Part shown: piece after piece, positions 1 through 8,268 of the stretch
Layout: each line of letters begins with the position of its first letter
Position numbering within the stretch: position 1 is the first letter of the stretch
Assembly (NCBI GenBank): GCA_035380045.1
Contig: DAOSWM010000041.1
Coordinates: 1-28,713, forward strand
DNA length: 28,713 nucleotides
Direction: 5' to 3'
From: DAOSWM01 sp035380045
GTDB taxonomy: Bacteria > Bacteroidota > Bacteroidia > Bacteroidales > Tenuifilaceae
The notes under the pieces: model-generated
Told to the model about the DNA's origin: nothing
Seen by the model: only the letters and a program-made list of their open reading frames with translations
Database searches by the model: none
Made by a program: the position numbers and the translations under genes

Positions 1-143
1 ACCTCCGCATTAAACTCAATTGTTATTGGAATGGGATTCTGGTTTGTTGGGCTAGCTGCTCCAGATGTTATAGTTGCTATTGGCTGCGAGAAGCCAGCAG
101 AAGCGAGCAATAAAAAAAGAATGCTTACAAAGCAAATCTTCAT
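1..143 (-). CDS. Secreted Ig-like-domain protein, N-terminal fragment
   Basis: A minus-strand reading frame starts with ATG at 143 and runs off the left edge of the window. The 47 visible residues begin with a typical Sec signal peptide: Met-Lys-Ile, then a hydrophobic stretch (FVSILFLLLASAGFS), then Gln. The following segment, PIATITSGAASPTNQNPIPI followed by TIEFNAEV, resembles the first strands of the bacterial Ig-like modules of surface and secreted Bacteroidota proteins (pattern SxAxxPTNxxPIPVTxxF). The product is therefore probably exported and may be a large adhesin-like or T9SS cargo protein; the C-terminus that would prove this lies outside the window. The start is chosen because the signal peptide follows it directly and no longer reading is needed. 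The gene is divergent from the phosphatase at 668. Confidence 0.62.
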   Translation of the reverse strand, partial: MKICFVSILFLLLASAGFSQPIATITSGAASPTNQNPIPITIEFNAE

Positions 144-667
144 CTTGTTGGTGTATGGGTGTAGGCTCATAATAGGGTGGTTTTATTATGTTTCTTATTA
201 ATTACATCAGAATTAAACCTTTATAACAATAAAAATATCTGTAAAAAAAGAGTAATGGTTAAAACGCGTGGTCACTAATTCTTAAAAGAAAGGCTGGTTC
301 AGGCATCAATATGTTACAAATCCAACGAGTGAATTTATTACATATGCAAATTAGTTCAAATATCACAAACAAACAGCTTTTACATCAACACATTTTGTAC
401 ATTAGTCAAAATTACAAACCCATATTGATTAAAATTTACAAATACGGGGGAACACCCCTACAAAGCAGAATAGTCTCATTTTCATTAACTAATAAATTTT
501 GACTATAAAAGTATGCCAAAATGAATTTAATAGAAATACCCAAATTCAGGGATTTTCCACATCGCTTTAAACCAACCGGAATATTTAATTCAGGTAATAC
601 CTTTACAAATTATTCATAATTTTTTATCGATTAGTTTTTGTATGTTTGTTAAACAGATTTCACAAAA
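144..667. other. AT-rich divergent intergenic region
   Basis: This 524-bp stretch separates two divergent genes. It is strongly AT-rich and must hold the promoters of both. I see no RNA gene, terminator or convincing coding region. A 63-codon open frame (311-502) has a low-complexity composition and no family resemblance. A 32-codon frame at 521-619 (starting MNLIEIPKFRDF) is slightly more protein-like but has no supporting signal. A short GC hairpin (GGGG-AACA-CCCC) near 447-458 has no adjoining T-run. Confidence 0.6.
641..648 (+). promoter_or_regulatory. Possible -7 promoter element for the 668 gene
   Basis: TATGTTTG matches the Bacteroidota -7 consensus TAnnTTTG and lies 19 bp before the ATG at 668. 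The -33 region expected about 20 bp upstream is T-rich but has no clear TTTG, so the call is tentative. If used, the 5' untranslated leader would be only about 12-16 nt. Confidence 0.35.
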
Positions 668-3115
668 ATGCCTCGAATGAATTATAGAAAATATTCGCAT
701 GTTATACTCGTCACACTTTTTATATCCAGCTTTGGATTTACAATATCTTTAGCTCAAACAAAAACCGACAGCCTTCGTAACCTGCTCCCCGAATCATCAA
801 AAGCAGAAAAGGCTAAAATCCTCAACGATATTGCCACTGAATACGACAACCAACTTAGCTCGATGGATGATGGCGAGGCTAGAGAACAAACTCTTTTGGA
901 ACTCGATGGAACCTCAACACTAGCCCTTGAAAGCGCAAAAAAACTTAACGACAACCTACAGCTAGCAAAAGCTTACCGGGTACGTGCCAAATACTACTAC
1001 CATACAGGCAACTATGAGGAGATGTTAAAACACCAGTCTCAAAGTCTTGAATATTACAAAAACGCTGGCGACATTAGCCTTTACCTTGAAGTGCTAGGAA
1101 GCATTGGGGATTTGCAAAGCACCATCGATCCCGACTTCGCAATAGAAACCTACAGTAACGTTTTCAACGTTGACCAGCAGAATATAACCTCCGATGACCA
1201 AATCGACTCCTACTTTAAAATCATTTTTGCTCTAGGCATAAACTACTACTTCCAGGGCAGCTACAACCACTCGTTAGAGACATTCACTGCTCTTTACGAA
1301 AAGAGCATGTATCACAACGACAGTTTATGGATAAGCAAAAGCCTTAATGCGCTTGGTATAGCTGCCTACACAGGCGGTGATTACAACAAGGCGCTGGAGT
1401 ACTACATGGAGTCGCTGAAATTAAGGGAACTACTTGGCGACAAAGAACAGATTGCCAGCGCCATGGTAAACATTGGGAATGTACATAAAGATATCCGTTC
1501 GTATAGCACTGCTAAAGAGTACTACAATAAAGCACTCGAGATATTCAACACGCTTGACGACAAGAAGAATATGGCGAACTGTTACAATAATATAGGCATA
1601 ATTCATGAGCTTAGCGAAAATCTCGATGAAGCCGAAGCATTTTACACCGAAGCGTTAAAAATTAGAGAGCAGCTAAAGGACTCCATGGCACTTATAACTA
1701 GCTACATCAACCTAGGCTCACTCCTAAAAAAGAACAAAGAGTTCAAAAGAGCATCCACTTCATATCGCAAAGCCTTATCATTAGCACAACGCAAAGGCGA
1801 CAGAAAACATGTTGCATTAATATCGAACAACATTGGGGATGTGTTATACGAGCAGAAACAATATCAGTCAGCCCTCCCTTTCTTCTTCAGAAGCCTAGAT
1901 ATTGCAAAGGAAATTGGGCTGAAAGAAATTGTTTCGCTGAACTACAGAAGCCTCTCAAATGCTTACGACAGCCTTGGCAATAAAAGCGAAGCCCTCCAAT
2001 ACTTCCGGCTTTTCTTTGAGGTACGGGAAGAACTTATTAACGAGGGCAACCAGAAGGCAATTGCAGAAATGCAAACAAAGTACGACACTGAGAAAAAGGA
2101 GCAGCAAATTGTGCTTATGAATAAGGACATGGAACTGCGCGATGCTGTTATAAAACGCGACAGGTACGTAAAAATATCAATGGGCGTTGGCATTGGCTTC
2201 GTACTTATCTTCCTGGTTTTCGTTTACATTCAGCTACAAGAGAAGAAGAAAAAGAATGTGCTGCTTGCCTCCCAGAAACAGGAAATTGAATGCCAACGAG
2301 ATTTGCTCGCCAAGCAAAAACAGGAAATTACGGATAGTATTCGCTATGCTCACCGCATCCAAAGGGCAATTCTTCCTCCCGAGCAGCTACCCGAAGATAT
2401 TATGCCAGAGCATTTCGTTCTATTTAAACCAAGGGACATTGTGAGTGGTGATTTCTACTGGATTGCCAGCCAGAATAACAAAACCTACATTGTGGCAGCC
2501 GACTGCACCGGGCATGGGGTTCCTGGAGCATTCATGAGCATGCTGGGAGTAGCATTCCTTAACGAAATTGTGCTATACCACAAGAATACTGAGTCTGATG
2601 TTATCCTCCAAGAACTTAGAAAACTAGTAAAGACAACACTTGCACAGTCGAGAAATAGCGAGGAAACAAAGGACGGAATGGATATCTCGTTCTGCATAAT
2701 TAACTGGGTTCAAAACACCATTCAGTACTCAGGGGCATACAATCCGCTTTACTACTTCCGGAACGGAGAATTCAACGAGATTAAAGCCGACAAGATGCCC
2801 ATTGGTGCATACATGAAGGATCATTTACCGTTTACCAAGCACGAATTCAAAATTGAACCAGGAGATACTTTCTACATCTTCTCCGATGGTTTTGTTGATC
2901 AGTTTGGTGGCAATGACGGTAGAAAATTCATGACTAAAAACTTCAAAAGGCTTCTTGGCAGCATACAAAGCAAACCAATGTCAGAGCAAATGGAGGTGCT
3001 GGATGAAACCCTTCTCGAGTGGAGAGGCGAACACGAGCAGATTGATGATATTTGTGTAATTGGTTTTAGATTCAACGAGGAACATCTACAAAATCACAGT
3101 AACCTACTTAGTTAG
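668..3115 (+). CDS. TPR sensor / SpoIIE-family PP2C phosphatase
   Basis: The 815-residue protein is a membrane signalling phosphatase, inferred to dephosphorylate Ser/Thr residues on an unidentified partner such as an anti-anti-sigma-type protein. Residues 1-29 form a signal peptide ending near SLAQ. A series of tetratricopeptide repeats covers about residues 90-470 (for example ALGIAAYTGGDYNKALEYY and NNIGIIHELSENLDEAEAFY). One membrane helix lies near 500-523 (ISMGVGIGFVLIFLVFVYI), followed by a charged coiled coil. The SpoIIE/PP2C domain occupies about 565-805, with metal-binding motifs SGDFYW (about 593) and ADCTGHGVPGAF (about 611), then DGMDISFC and SDGFVDQFGG. The TPR part is therefore outside the cytoplasm and the catalytic part inside. 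A second in-frame ATG three codons later could also start it. Its last 12 bp overlap the convergent lipoprotein gene. Confidence 0.9.
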   Translation: MPRMNYRKYSHVILVTLFISSFGFTISLAQTKTDSLRNLLPESSKAEKAKILNDIATEYDNQLSSMDDGEAREQTLLELDGTSTLALESAKKLNDNLQLAKAYRVRAKYYYHTGNYEEMLKHQSQSLEYYKNAGDISLYLEVLGSIGDLQSTIDPDFAIETYSNVFNVDQQNITSDDQIDSYFKIIFALGINYYFQGSYNHSLETFTALYEKSMYHNDSLWISKSLNALGIAAYTGGDYNKALEYYMESLKLRELLGDKEQIASAMVNIGNVHKDIRSYSTAKEYYNKALEIFNTLDDKKNMANCYNNIGIIHELSENLDEAEAFYTEALKIREQLKDSMALITSYINLGSLLKKNKEFKRASTSYRKALSLAQRKGDRKHVALISNNIGDVLYEQKQYQSALPFFFRSLDIAKEIGLKEIVSLNYRSLSNAYDSLGNKSEALQYFRLFFEVREELINEGNQKAIAEMQTKYDTEKKEQQIVLMNKDMELRDAVIKRDRYVKISMGVGIGFVLIFLVFVYIQLQEKKKKNVLLASQKQEIECQRDLLAKQKQEITDSIRYAHRIQRAILPPEQLPEDIMPEHFVLFKPRDIVSGDFYWIASQNNKTYIVAADCTGHGVPGAFMSMLGVAFLNEIVLYHKNTESDVILQELRKLVKTTLAQSRNSEETKDGMDISFCIINWVQNTIQYSGAYNPLYYFRNGEFNEIKADKMPIGAYMKDHLPFTKHEFKIEPGDTFYIFSDGFVDQFGGNDGRKFMTKNFKRLLGSIQSKPMSEQMEVLDETLLEWRGEHEQIDDICVIGFRFNEEHLQNHSNLLS

Positions 3116-3649
3116 CTCCCTTTTCTTCAAATCGAACACCATTAACGTATCGCAGAAACCACCATTAGAGGCAAATTTTTTTAGCTGTTTCTTTTTTAAC
3201 GGAGCACTGTAGTATCGGCTTGTTTTTTCAATTCTGGTTGGCTCCAGATTTAAAATCTGCTTAAAAGCAAGCGTATCATCATCGCCTAACCCTTTAATAT
3301 AGAAAAACTCACCCTCCTTTTGACCGTAGTAAACGGTCCAGTAGCCATTGCTTTCCAACTTGTTAAAGTAGTAACTTTTACGCCAGCGTTTAACGGTTAG
3401 GCTGTCGGGAATAATGAACTCAATGGTCGATTGTTTTTCTCCGGTTGAATCTACTGAATTCAAAGTCCAACAGGTTTTGTCTATCACAATATCCTCACCA
3501 TCGTTGCTTGTCCAATTTCCCTGAATTTCTTTAGGCATTTGGTTGTAGTTCCTAACATCAACGGGTATTGGCCTATCGAAATAGTGAGTTACACACGATG
3601 CAAGAATAAAAATTGAAAGTAGGTGCAATATGAATCGTCTCCTTTTCAT
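3104..3649 (-). CDS. Small lipoprotein of unknown function
   Basis: The 181-residue product begins with a lipoprotein signal peptide: MKRRRF, a hydrophobic core, and the lipobox LASC with Cys at about residue 19. It should be lipid-anchored in the envelope. The mature part is hydrophilic and beta-rich, with WTSNDGEDIVI, YWTVYYGQKEGEFFYIKGLGD and a C-terminal region with several lysines. I do not recognise a named family; the pattern of a short net-like beta domain testing ‘NWTSNDGEDIV’ resembles small lipocalin-like lipoproteins, but this is weak. It is convergent with the phosphatase gene and overlaps it by 12 bp at the 3' ends. A tiny 7-residue frame (3669-3646) ends in ATGA overlap with this start, and its AGGAGA could act as ribosome-binding site. 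Confidence 0.72.
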   Translation of the reverse strand: MKRRRFILHLLSIFILASCVTHYFDRPIPVDVRNYNQMPKEIQGNWTSNDGEDIVIDKTCWTLNSVDSTGEKQSTIEFIIPDSLTVKRWRKSYYFNKLESNGYWTVYYGQKEGEFFYIKGLGDDDTLAFKQILNLEPTRIEKTSRYYSAPLKKKQLKKFASNGGFCDTLMVFDLKKRELTK

Positions 3650-3727
3650 TTTACTATTCTCCTTTTCATTTATTTGTATAACGAAACAATCCCACTAACA
3701 AATATACAAAACAGATAAAATGAAGCC

Positions 3728-3757
3728 AAAAAAAAGGCGCCTCGAGTACGAGGCGCC
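3728..3757 (-). terminator. Rho-independent terminator of hppA
   Basis: A perfect 9-bp GC-rich stem (GGCGCCTCG, loop AGTA, CGAGGCGCC) lies at 3736-3757. On the minus strand it is followed by eight T residues (A-run 3728-3735 on the plus strand). It sits 22 bp after the hppA stop codon and in the right orientation for it. Confidence 0.93.
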
Positions 3758-3779
3758 CTTCTGCAATATGAATAATTGA

Positions 3780-6062
3780 TTAAAGCAAGCTAAAAGCAGC
3801 GGTTAATCCAGCCATAACGATAGATACCATACTCATAAGTTTAATAAGAATATTTAAGCTAGGACCCGACGTGTCTTTAAACGGATCGCCAACTGTATCG
3901 CCAACAATAGCTGCTTTGTGGTTACTTGACCCCTTCCCACCAAAATTTCCTTCCTCAATATACTTTTTCGCATTATCCCAAGCTCCACCAGAGTTTGCCA
4001 TAAAAATGGCAAGAACGAATCCTGAACTCAACCCACCAGCGAGTAGACCAAGAACACCTGCCACACCCAGAACGATACCAGTTAGGATTGGGATAATAAT
4101 GGCAAGAAGTGAAGGAAGAATCATCTCAATTTGGGCTCCTTTTGTTGAAATTGCCACGCAACGAGCGTAATCGGGCTCACCTGTACCCTCCATAATTCCA
4201 GGAATGGTTTTAAACTGACGGCGAACTTCCTCAACCATCTTCTGGGCTGCACGCCCAACTGCATTCATTGTTAATCCTGAGAACAGGAAGGCCATCATTG
4301 CACCAATAAAAACACCAACCAATACGATGGGGTTCATTAGGTTAACCTGGTAGTAGTTCATAAAATCAACGATAGTTGCCTTGGCTGTTTCAATAGTTTC
4401 ACCATTAGAAAAAGTTAACACATTTTCGCCAATTCGCATCAATCCAATCTTAATCTCCTCAATATACGATGCAAGAAGCGCAAGAGCGGTGAGTGCCGCT
4501 GAACCAATAGCAAACCCTTTACCGGTTGCTGCTGTGGTATTTCCTAATGCGTCGAGAGCATCGGTACGTTTACGTACCTCGGGTCCCAAATGGCTCATTT
4601 CAGCATTTCCACCTGCGTTGTCGGCAATTGGGCCGTATGCATCGGTTGCCAGCGTGATTCCAAGGGTTGACAGCATACCTACAGCAGCAATTCCAATTCC
4701 GTAAAGCCCAAGTTGGATGTTCTGAGCATCAAGCATGTTTTTCACATCAAAGTTTATTGCGCAAAGGAAAGCCATAAGAATAGCTACTGCAATAGTAATT
4801 ACAGGAATTGCGGTAGATATCATACCTAAACCAACTCCTGAGATGATAACAGTAGCCGGCCCGGTTTCAGCACTTTCTGAAACTTTCTGGGTTGGCTTAT
4901 AGGAGTGAGAGGTGAAGTACTCGGTTGACTGGCCAATAATAATACCTGCTACTAACCCAGAAATTACAGAGAAAGAAATTCCCAGCCAATTCTGAAGACC
5001 TAGATAGTACAATATTAGAAATGTTGAAACGGCAATTAATAGCGAGCTGATATTTACCCCTAAGCCAAGTGAACTTAGAAGGTTCTTCATTGTGGCACCT
5101 TCCTTTGTACGAACAATGAAGATTCCAATGATAGAAAGGATTATCCCGACCGCAGCAATAAGCATAGGAGCTAGAACAGCCTTGTATTGCATATCGCCCT
5201 GAGCCAAAGCAAATGCCGATGCACCAAGTGCTGCAGTGGCCAGGATTGAACCTGCATACGATTCGTAAAGGTCAGCACCCATACCGGCAACATCTCCCAC
5301 GTTATCGCCTACGTTATCGGCTATAGTTGCGGGATTACGAGGATCGTCCTCAGGAATTCCAGCCTCAACTTTACCAACTAAATCGGCACCAACATCGGCT
5401 GCCTTTGTGTAAATTCCACCACCTACACGGGCAAAGAGCGCCTGGGTTGAAGCACCCATACCAAAGGTTAGCATTGTAGTCGTAATGATTATCAATTTAT
5501 GCGACGAATCAGGCTCATCAATGAAGTAGTTTAGCACCAGGTACCAAAGTGATATGTCGAGTACTGCTAAACCTACAACAACTAAACCCATTACAGCACC
5601 CGAGCGGAATGCTACACGCAAACCGTGATTGAGCGAGTTTTTTGCAGCGTTGGCTGTTCTTGCTGATGCGTAGGTTGCAGTTTTCATTCCGAAGAAACCG
5701 GCAAGACCAGAAAAGAAACCTCCGGTTAGGAATGCGAAGGGAGTCCATTCGTTTTGCACATTTAACCCGTACGCCAAGAATGCAAAAAGTGCTAGAAGGA
5801 CAACAAACACTATTGTTACAACCTTGTACTGTTGTTTAAGGTACGACATTGCACCATTACGAACGTGGAGCGCAATTTTTTTCATGGTATCGGTACCTTC
5901 ATCCTCCTTCATCATCTGCTTGAAGAAGAAATAGGCAAATCCCAGAGCAATTACCGATGCAATCGGCACCACCCAAAATAGATTACTGATAATCATACTT
6001 TTAAGATTTAGTTTTGGTTTTAGTTTATAAACATCTTCATTTGAGCTCGAAAATAAGCTCAT
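3780..6062 (-). CDS. hppA: Membrane-bound ion-translocating pyrophosphatase
   Basis: The 760-residue polytopic inner-membrane protein couples hydrolysis of pyrophosphate to export of H+ and/or Na+. It has the family-defining substrate/metal segment around residues 220-270, containing DVGADLVGKVEAGIPEDDPR, then NPATIADNVGDNVGDVAGMG and ADLYESYAGS. The C-terminal GDTVGDPFKDTSGPSLNIL is also conserved. The motif GNTTAATGKG (about 507-516) has Ala and Gly at the two positions that separate K+-dependent from K+-independent enzymes (the latter carry Lys and Thr), so a K+-dependent type is indicated. Known K+-dependent enzymes in Bacteroidota pump Na+ or Na+ plus H+; ion specificity cannot be settled here. 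Length fits the family. It lies 137 bp downstream of prfB on the same strand and ends at a strong terminator. Confidence 0.97.
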   Translation of the reverse strand: MSLFSSSNEDVYKLKPKLNLKSMIISNLFWVVPIASVIALGFAYFFFKQMMKEDEGTDTMKKIALHVRNGAMSYLKQQYKVVTIVFVVLLALFAFLAYGLNVQNEWTPFAFLTGGFFSGLAGFFGMKTATYASARTANAAKNSLNHGLRVAFRSGAVMGLVVVGLAVLDISLWYLVLNYFIDEPDSSHKLIIITTTMLTFGMGASTQALFARVGGGIYTKAADVGADLVGKVEAGIPEDDPRNPATIADNVGDNVGDVAGMGADLYESYAGSILATAALGASAFALAQGDMQYKAVLAPMLIAAVGIILSIIGIFIVRTKEGATMKNLLSSLGLGVNISSLLIAVSTFLILYYLGLQNWLGISFSVISGLVAGIIIGQSTEYFTSHSYKPTQKVSESAETGPATVIISGVGLGMISTAIPVITIAVAILMAFLCAINFDVKNMLDAQNIQLGLYGIGIAAVGMLSTLGITLATDAYGPIADNAGGNAEMSHLGPEVRKRTDALDALGNTTAATGKGFAIGSAALTALALLASYIEEIKIGLMRIGENVLTFSNGETIETAKATIVDFMNYYQVNLMNPIVLVGVFIGAMMAFLFSGLTMNAVGRAAQKMVEEVRRQFKTIPGIMEGTGEPDYARCVAISTKGAQIEMILPSLLAIIIPILTGIVLGVAGVLGLLAGGLSSGFVLAIFMANSGGAWDNAKKYIEEGNFGGKGSSNHKAAIVGDTVGDPFKDTSGPSLNILIKLMSMVSIVMAGLTAAFSLL

Positions 6063-6199
6063 AAATAAATATATACAACTATTAAAGTGTGATATTTACA
6101 AAAAAATATCACGATATTTTACTATCAACCTTTTTAACAACTACTTACAAACAAGAAGTGTAAACAAAAATAATTCGAAAATGTTCATTATGCGTTCAA

Positions 6200-7289
6200 T
6201 TAGTCCCCGGCGAATTCCATCAGGTAGGCTTTTATAAAATCGTTTATATCTCCATCAAGAACTTCTTGCACATTCGATGTTTCAAGGTTCGTTCGTAAAT
6301 CTTTAACTAGCTTATATGGATGTAGTATATAGTTTCGGATTTGCGAACCCCACTCAATTTTTTTCTTCTTGCCCTCAATTTCTGCCTGAACTTCCTGGCG
6401 TTTTCGTAGCTCCAACTCGTAGAGGTGGGCTTTCAGAATTCTCATTGCATTCTCTCTGTTGTTTAGCTGCGATCGGGTTTCGGTATTCTCAACCACAATC
6501 CCGGTAGGAACGTGATGAAGGCGAACACCGGTTTCAACCTTATTCACATTCTGCCCTCCCGCTCCTGATGAGCGGAATGTATCCCACTTTATTTCTGCCG
6601 GATTAACCTTTATTTCAATGGTATCGTCAACTGCTGGCGCAACAAAAACCGAAGCGAACGAAGTGTGCCTGCGTGCGTTGGAGTCGAAAGGAGAAAGCCG
6701 CACTAGCCTGTGAACCCCATTCTCACTTTTCAGGTACCCATATGCCTGGTTACCCACAAATTCAATTGTTGCCGACTTAATACCAGCTTCCTCACCTTCC
6801 TGAATGCTGAGAATAATTGTTTTGTAACCATTCTGCTCGCCCCACATCAGGTACATTCGCATAAGCATTTGTGCCCAGTCCATGCTGTCAACTCCACCTG
6901 CCCCTGAGTTAATTTTTAGGATGGCTCCAAGCCTATCCTCCTCGTTACGAAGCATATTTTTTAGCTCCAGCGACTCAATTTTTTTGAGTGCGCCATTGAA
7001 CTGCTGCTGAACCTCCTCGTCGGTAGCCTCGCCTTCCCTGGCAAAATCGAAAATCACGAGCAAATCATCAACCATCGATTTGGTTTCGTTGAAACCATCG
7101 ATCCACTGCTTTATTTCTGAAACCTTGCGAAGTTGATTCTCGGCATCTGTTGGGTTGTCCCAAAAGTCGGGAGCGGTGGTTTTCTCCTGCTCCTCCTCCA
7201 ACCGAATTAGCTTACTATCGATGTCAAAGATGCCTCCTCAGCGCATCCACACGCCTTACAAGCTCTTTTACCTGATCTGTGTTTACCAT
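6200..7289 (-). CDS. prfB: Peptide chain release factor 2, with programmed frameshift
   Basis: RF2 recognises UGA and UAA in the ribosome and triggers peptide release. The main frame contains the stop-recognition motif SPF (in LVRLSPFDSNARRHTSFAS) and the catalytic GGQ (in SSGAGGQNVNKVETG). It has no ATG near its beginning. Instead, an ATG at 7289 opens a 21-codon frame (MVNTDQVKELVRRVDALRRH, then L) that ends at an in-frame TGA. A +1 shift at CTT-TGA-C joins it to DIDSKLIRLEEEQEKTT, giving 362 residues, the normal RF2 length. The start codon follows an A-rich run and AGG. The frameshift makes expression autoregulatory: low RF2 favours shifting at the UGA. It is upstream of hppA on the same strand. 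Confidence 0.96.
7223..7238 (-). promoter_or_regulatory. prfB +1 programmed frameshift site
   Basis: On the minus strand the sequence reads AGGAGG-CAT-CTT-TGA-C. A Shine-Dalgarno-like AGGAGG stands 3 nt before the slippery CTT codon, followed by the in-frame stop TGA and C. This is the arrangement known from E. coli prfB (AGGGGG-TAT-CTT-TGA-C). The frames before and after connect exactly by +1 shifting and give full-length RF2. Confidence 0.95.
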
Positions 7290-7405
7290 CCTTTTTTTCC
7301 TGCAAAGGTAGGAATTTCAACCAATAGATAAAATCGATATTTTCGGTTCGTTCACTTTCACAAAATGCAACACACCTTTCTAACAATAAATGCGTTACAA
7401 AATTG

Positions 7406-7438
7406 TTTGCTATTTATACACGGATATCGTTACCTTTA
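7406..7438 (+). promoter_or_regulatory. Bacteroidota-type promoter for the 7460 gene
   Basis: TTTG at 7406-7409 is followed after 21 bp by TACCTTTA at 7431-7438, one mismatch from the -7 consensus TAnnTTTG. It would give a leader of about 15 nt before the ATG at 7460. Confidence 0.55.
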
Positions 7439-7459
7439 CGCTGAAATAAAACAACCACC

Positions 7460-8263
7460 ATGAGAAAATTTCTGCTATTGATACTTGTTTCCATTTCTAT
7501 TCATACGTTGGCTCAGAATGGATGGCACATCAAAACAAGATTTTATAACGAGTTTGAAAACCCCGCCAACGCCCGAATAGAGGAAGTTTTTCTGCAGAAT
7601 AGCTTTATGAAGATGGTGGCTGGGGATGTTACAACCATTTTTGATGTTGGCAAGAGCGAAATAATCTACTACAACACAAACAACCAAACATACTGGAAAG
7701 GGAACCCCGATAGATTTAACGTTGAGGTTAGAGCGGAGCTGGAAGTGATGATTGAAGAAAAGCTAAACGGAGTGGAAGCCGACCAGAAAGAAGCAATGCG
7801 CCAAGTTTACTACGAAATGCTGAACGCTTCCTTCCCCGAGTCGATGGACACAGAGGTTGAGCATAGAGATTTTAGCGCACAGAAAGGTGGCGCAGGCGAA
7901 AAGGTTTCGGGGTTTAGCACCATTGTTTACAACATTTATGAAGGGGGAATGCCCCTTGAAACAATATGGGTTGCTCCCACTCTCCAAATTGCAAATGATT
8001 TCGATTTCGTTAGCCTAAGCCAATTCCTCAACCAGCTTGCCCGAGGAGCCTACGCTGCCAGCTTCGAAAGTTCACAGGAATACTTCGATATGATTCAGGT
8101 AGGCTACCCCGTAAAAATTGAGATGACAAAATCGGACGGCTACACCTACGTATCCGAGGTAGTTGAAGCCACCCGAATTTCAATGAATGCCAACGACTTC
8201 TCGCTCCCTACCGGTTACACACCCGGAACCCTTAGCGATGTTGGCGTATGGAACGGCTTCTAG
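7460..8263 (+). CDS. Periplasmic DUF4412-like protein
   Basis: The 267-residue protein begins with a signal peptide (MRKFLLLILVSISIHTLAQ, cleavage near LAQ-NG) and has no lipobox Cys or later membrane helix, so it is probably periplasmic. The mature part is a beta-rich domain: a strand reporting a coating of paired strands (FMKMVAGDVTTIFDVGKSEI), then IYYNTNNQTYWKG, and later ETIWVAPTLQIAND and MTKSDGYTYVSEVVEATR. This resembles the DUF4412/LolA-like group of Bacteroidota, known for the ‘iifd…i…d…k.y’ strand pattern; the molecular function is unknown. The gene is monocistronic: its own promoter lies upstream and the next gene is convergent only 5 bp away. Confidence 0.68.
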   Translation: MRKFLLLILVSISIHTLAQNGWHIKTRFYNEFENPANARIEEVFLQNSFMKMVAGDVTTIFDVGKSEIIYYNTNNQTYWKGNPDRFNVEVRAELEVMIEEKLNGVEADQKEAMRQVYYEMLNASFPESMDTEVEHRDFSAQKGGAGEKVSGFSTIVYNIYEGGMPLETIWVAPTLQIANDFDFVSLSQFLNQLARGAYAASFESSQEYFDMIQVGYPVKIEMTKSDGYTYVSEVVEATRISMNANDFSLPTGYTPGTLSDVGVWNGF

Positions 8264-8268
8264 TTAAA

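Noticed and set aside
447..458. GC hairpin as a terminator
   Set aside because: The stem has only 4 bp and there is no T-run on either side.
311..502. 63-codon open frame in the left intergenic region
   Set aside because: Composition is AT-driven (many Ile, Asn, Lys, Gln), with no signal peptide, family motif or promoter.
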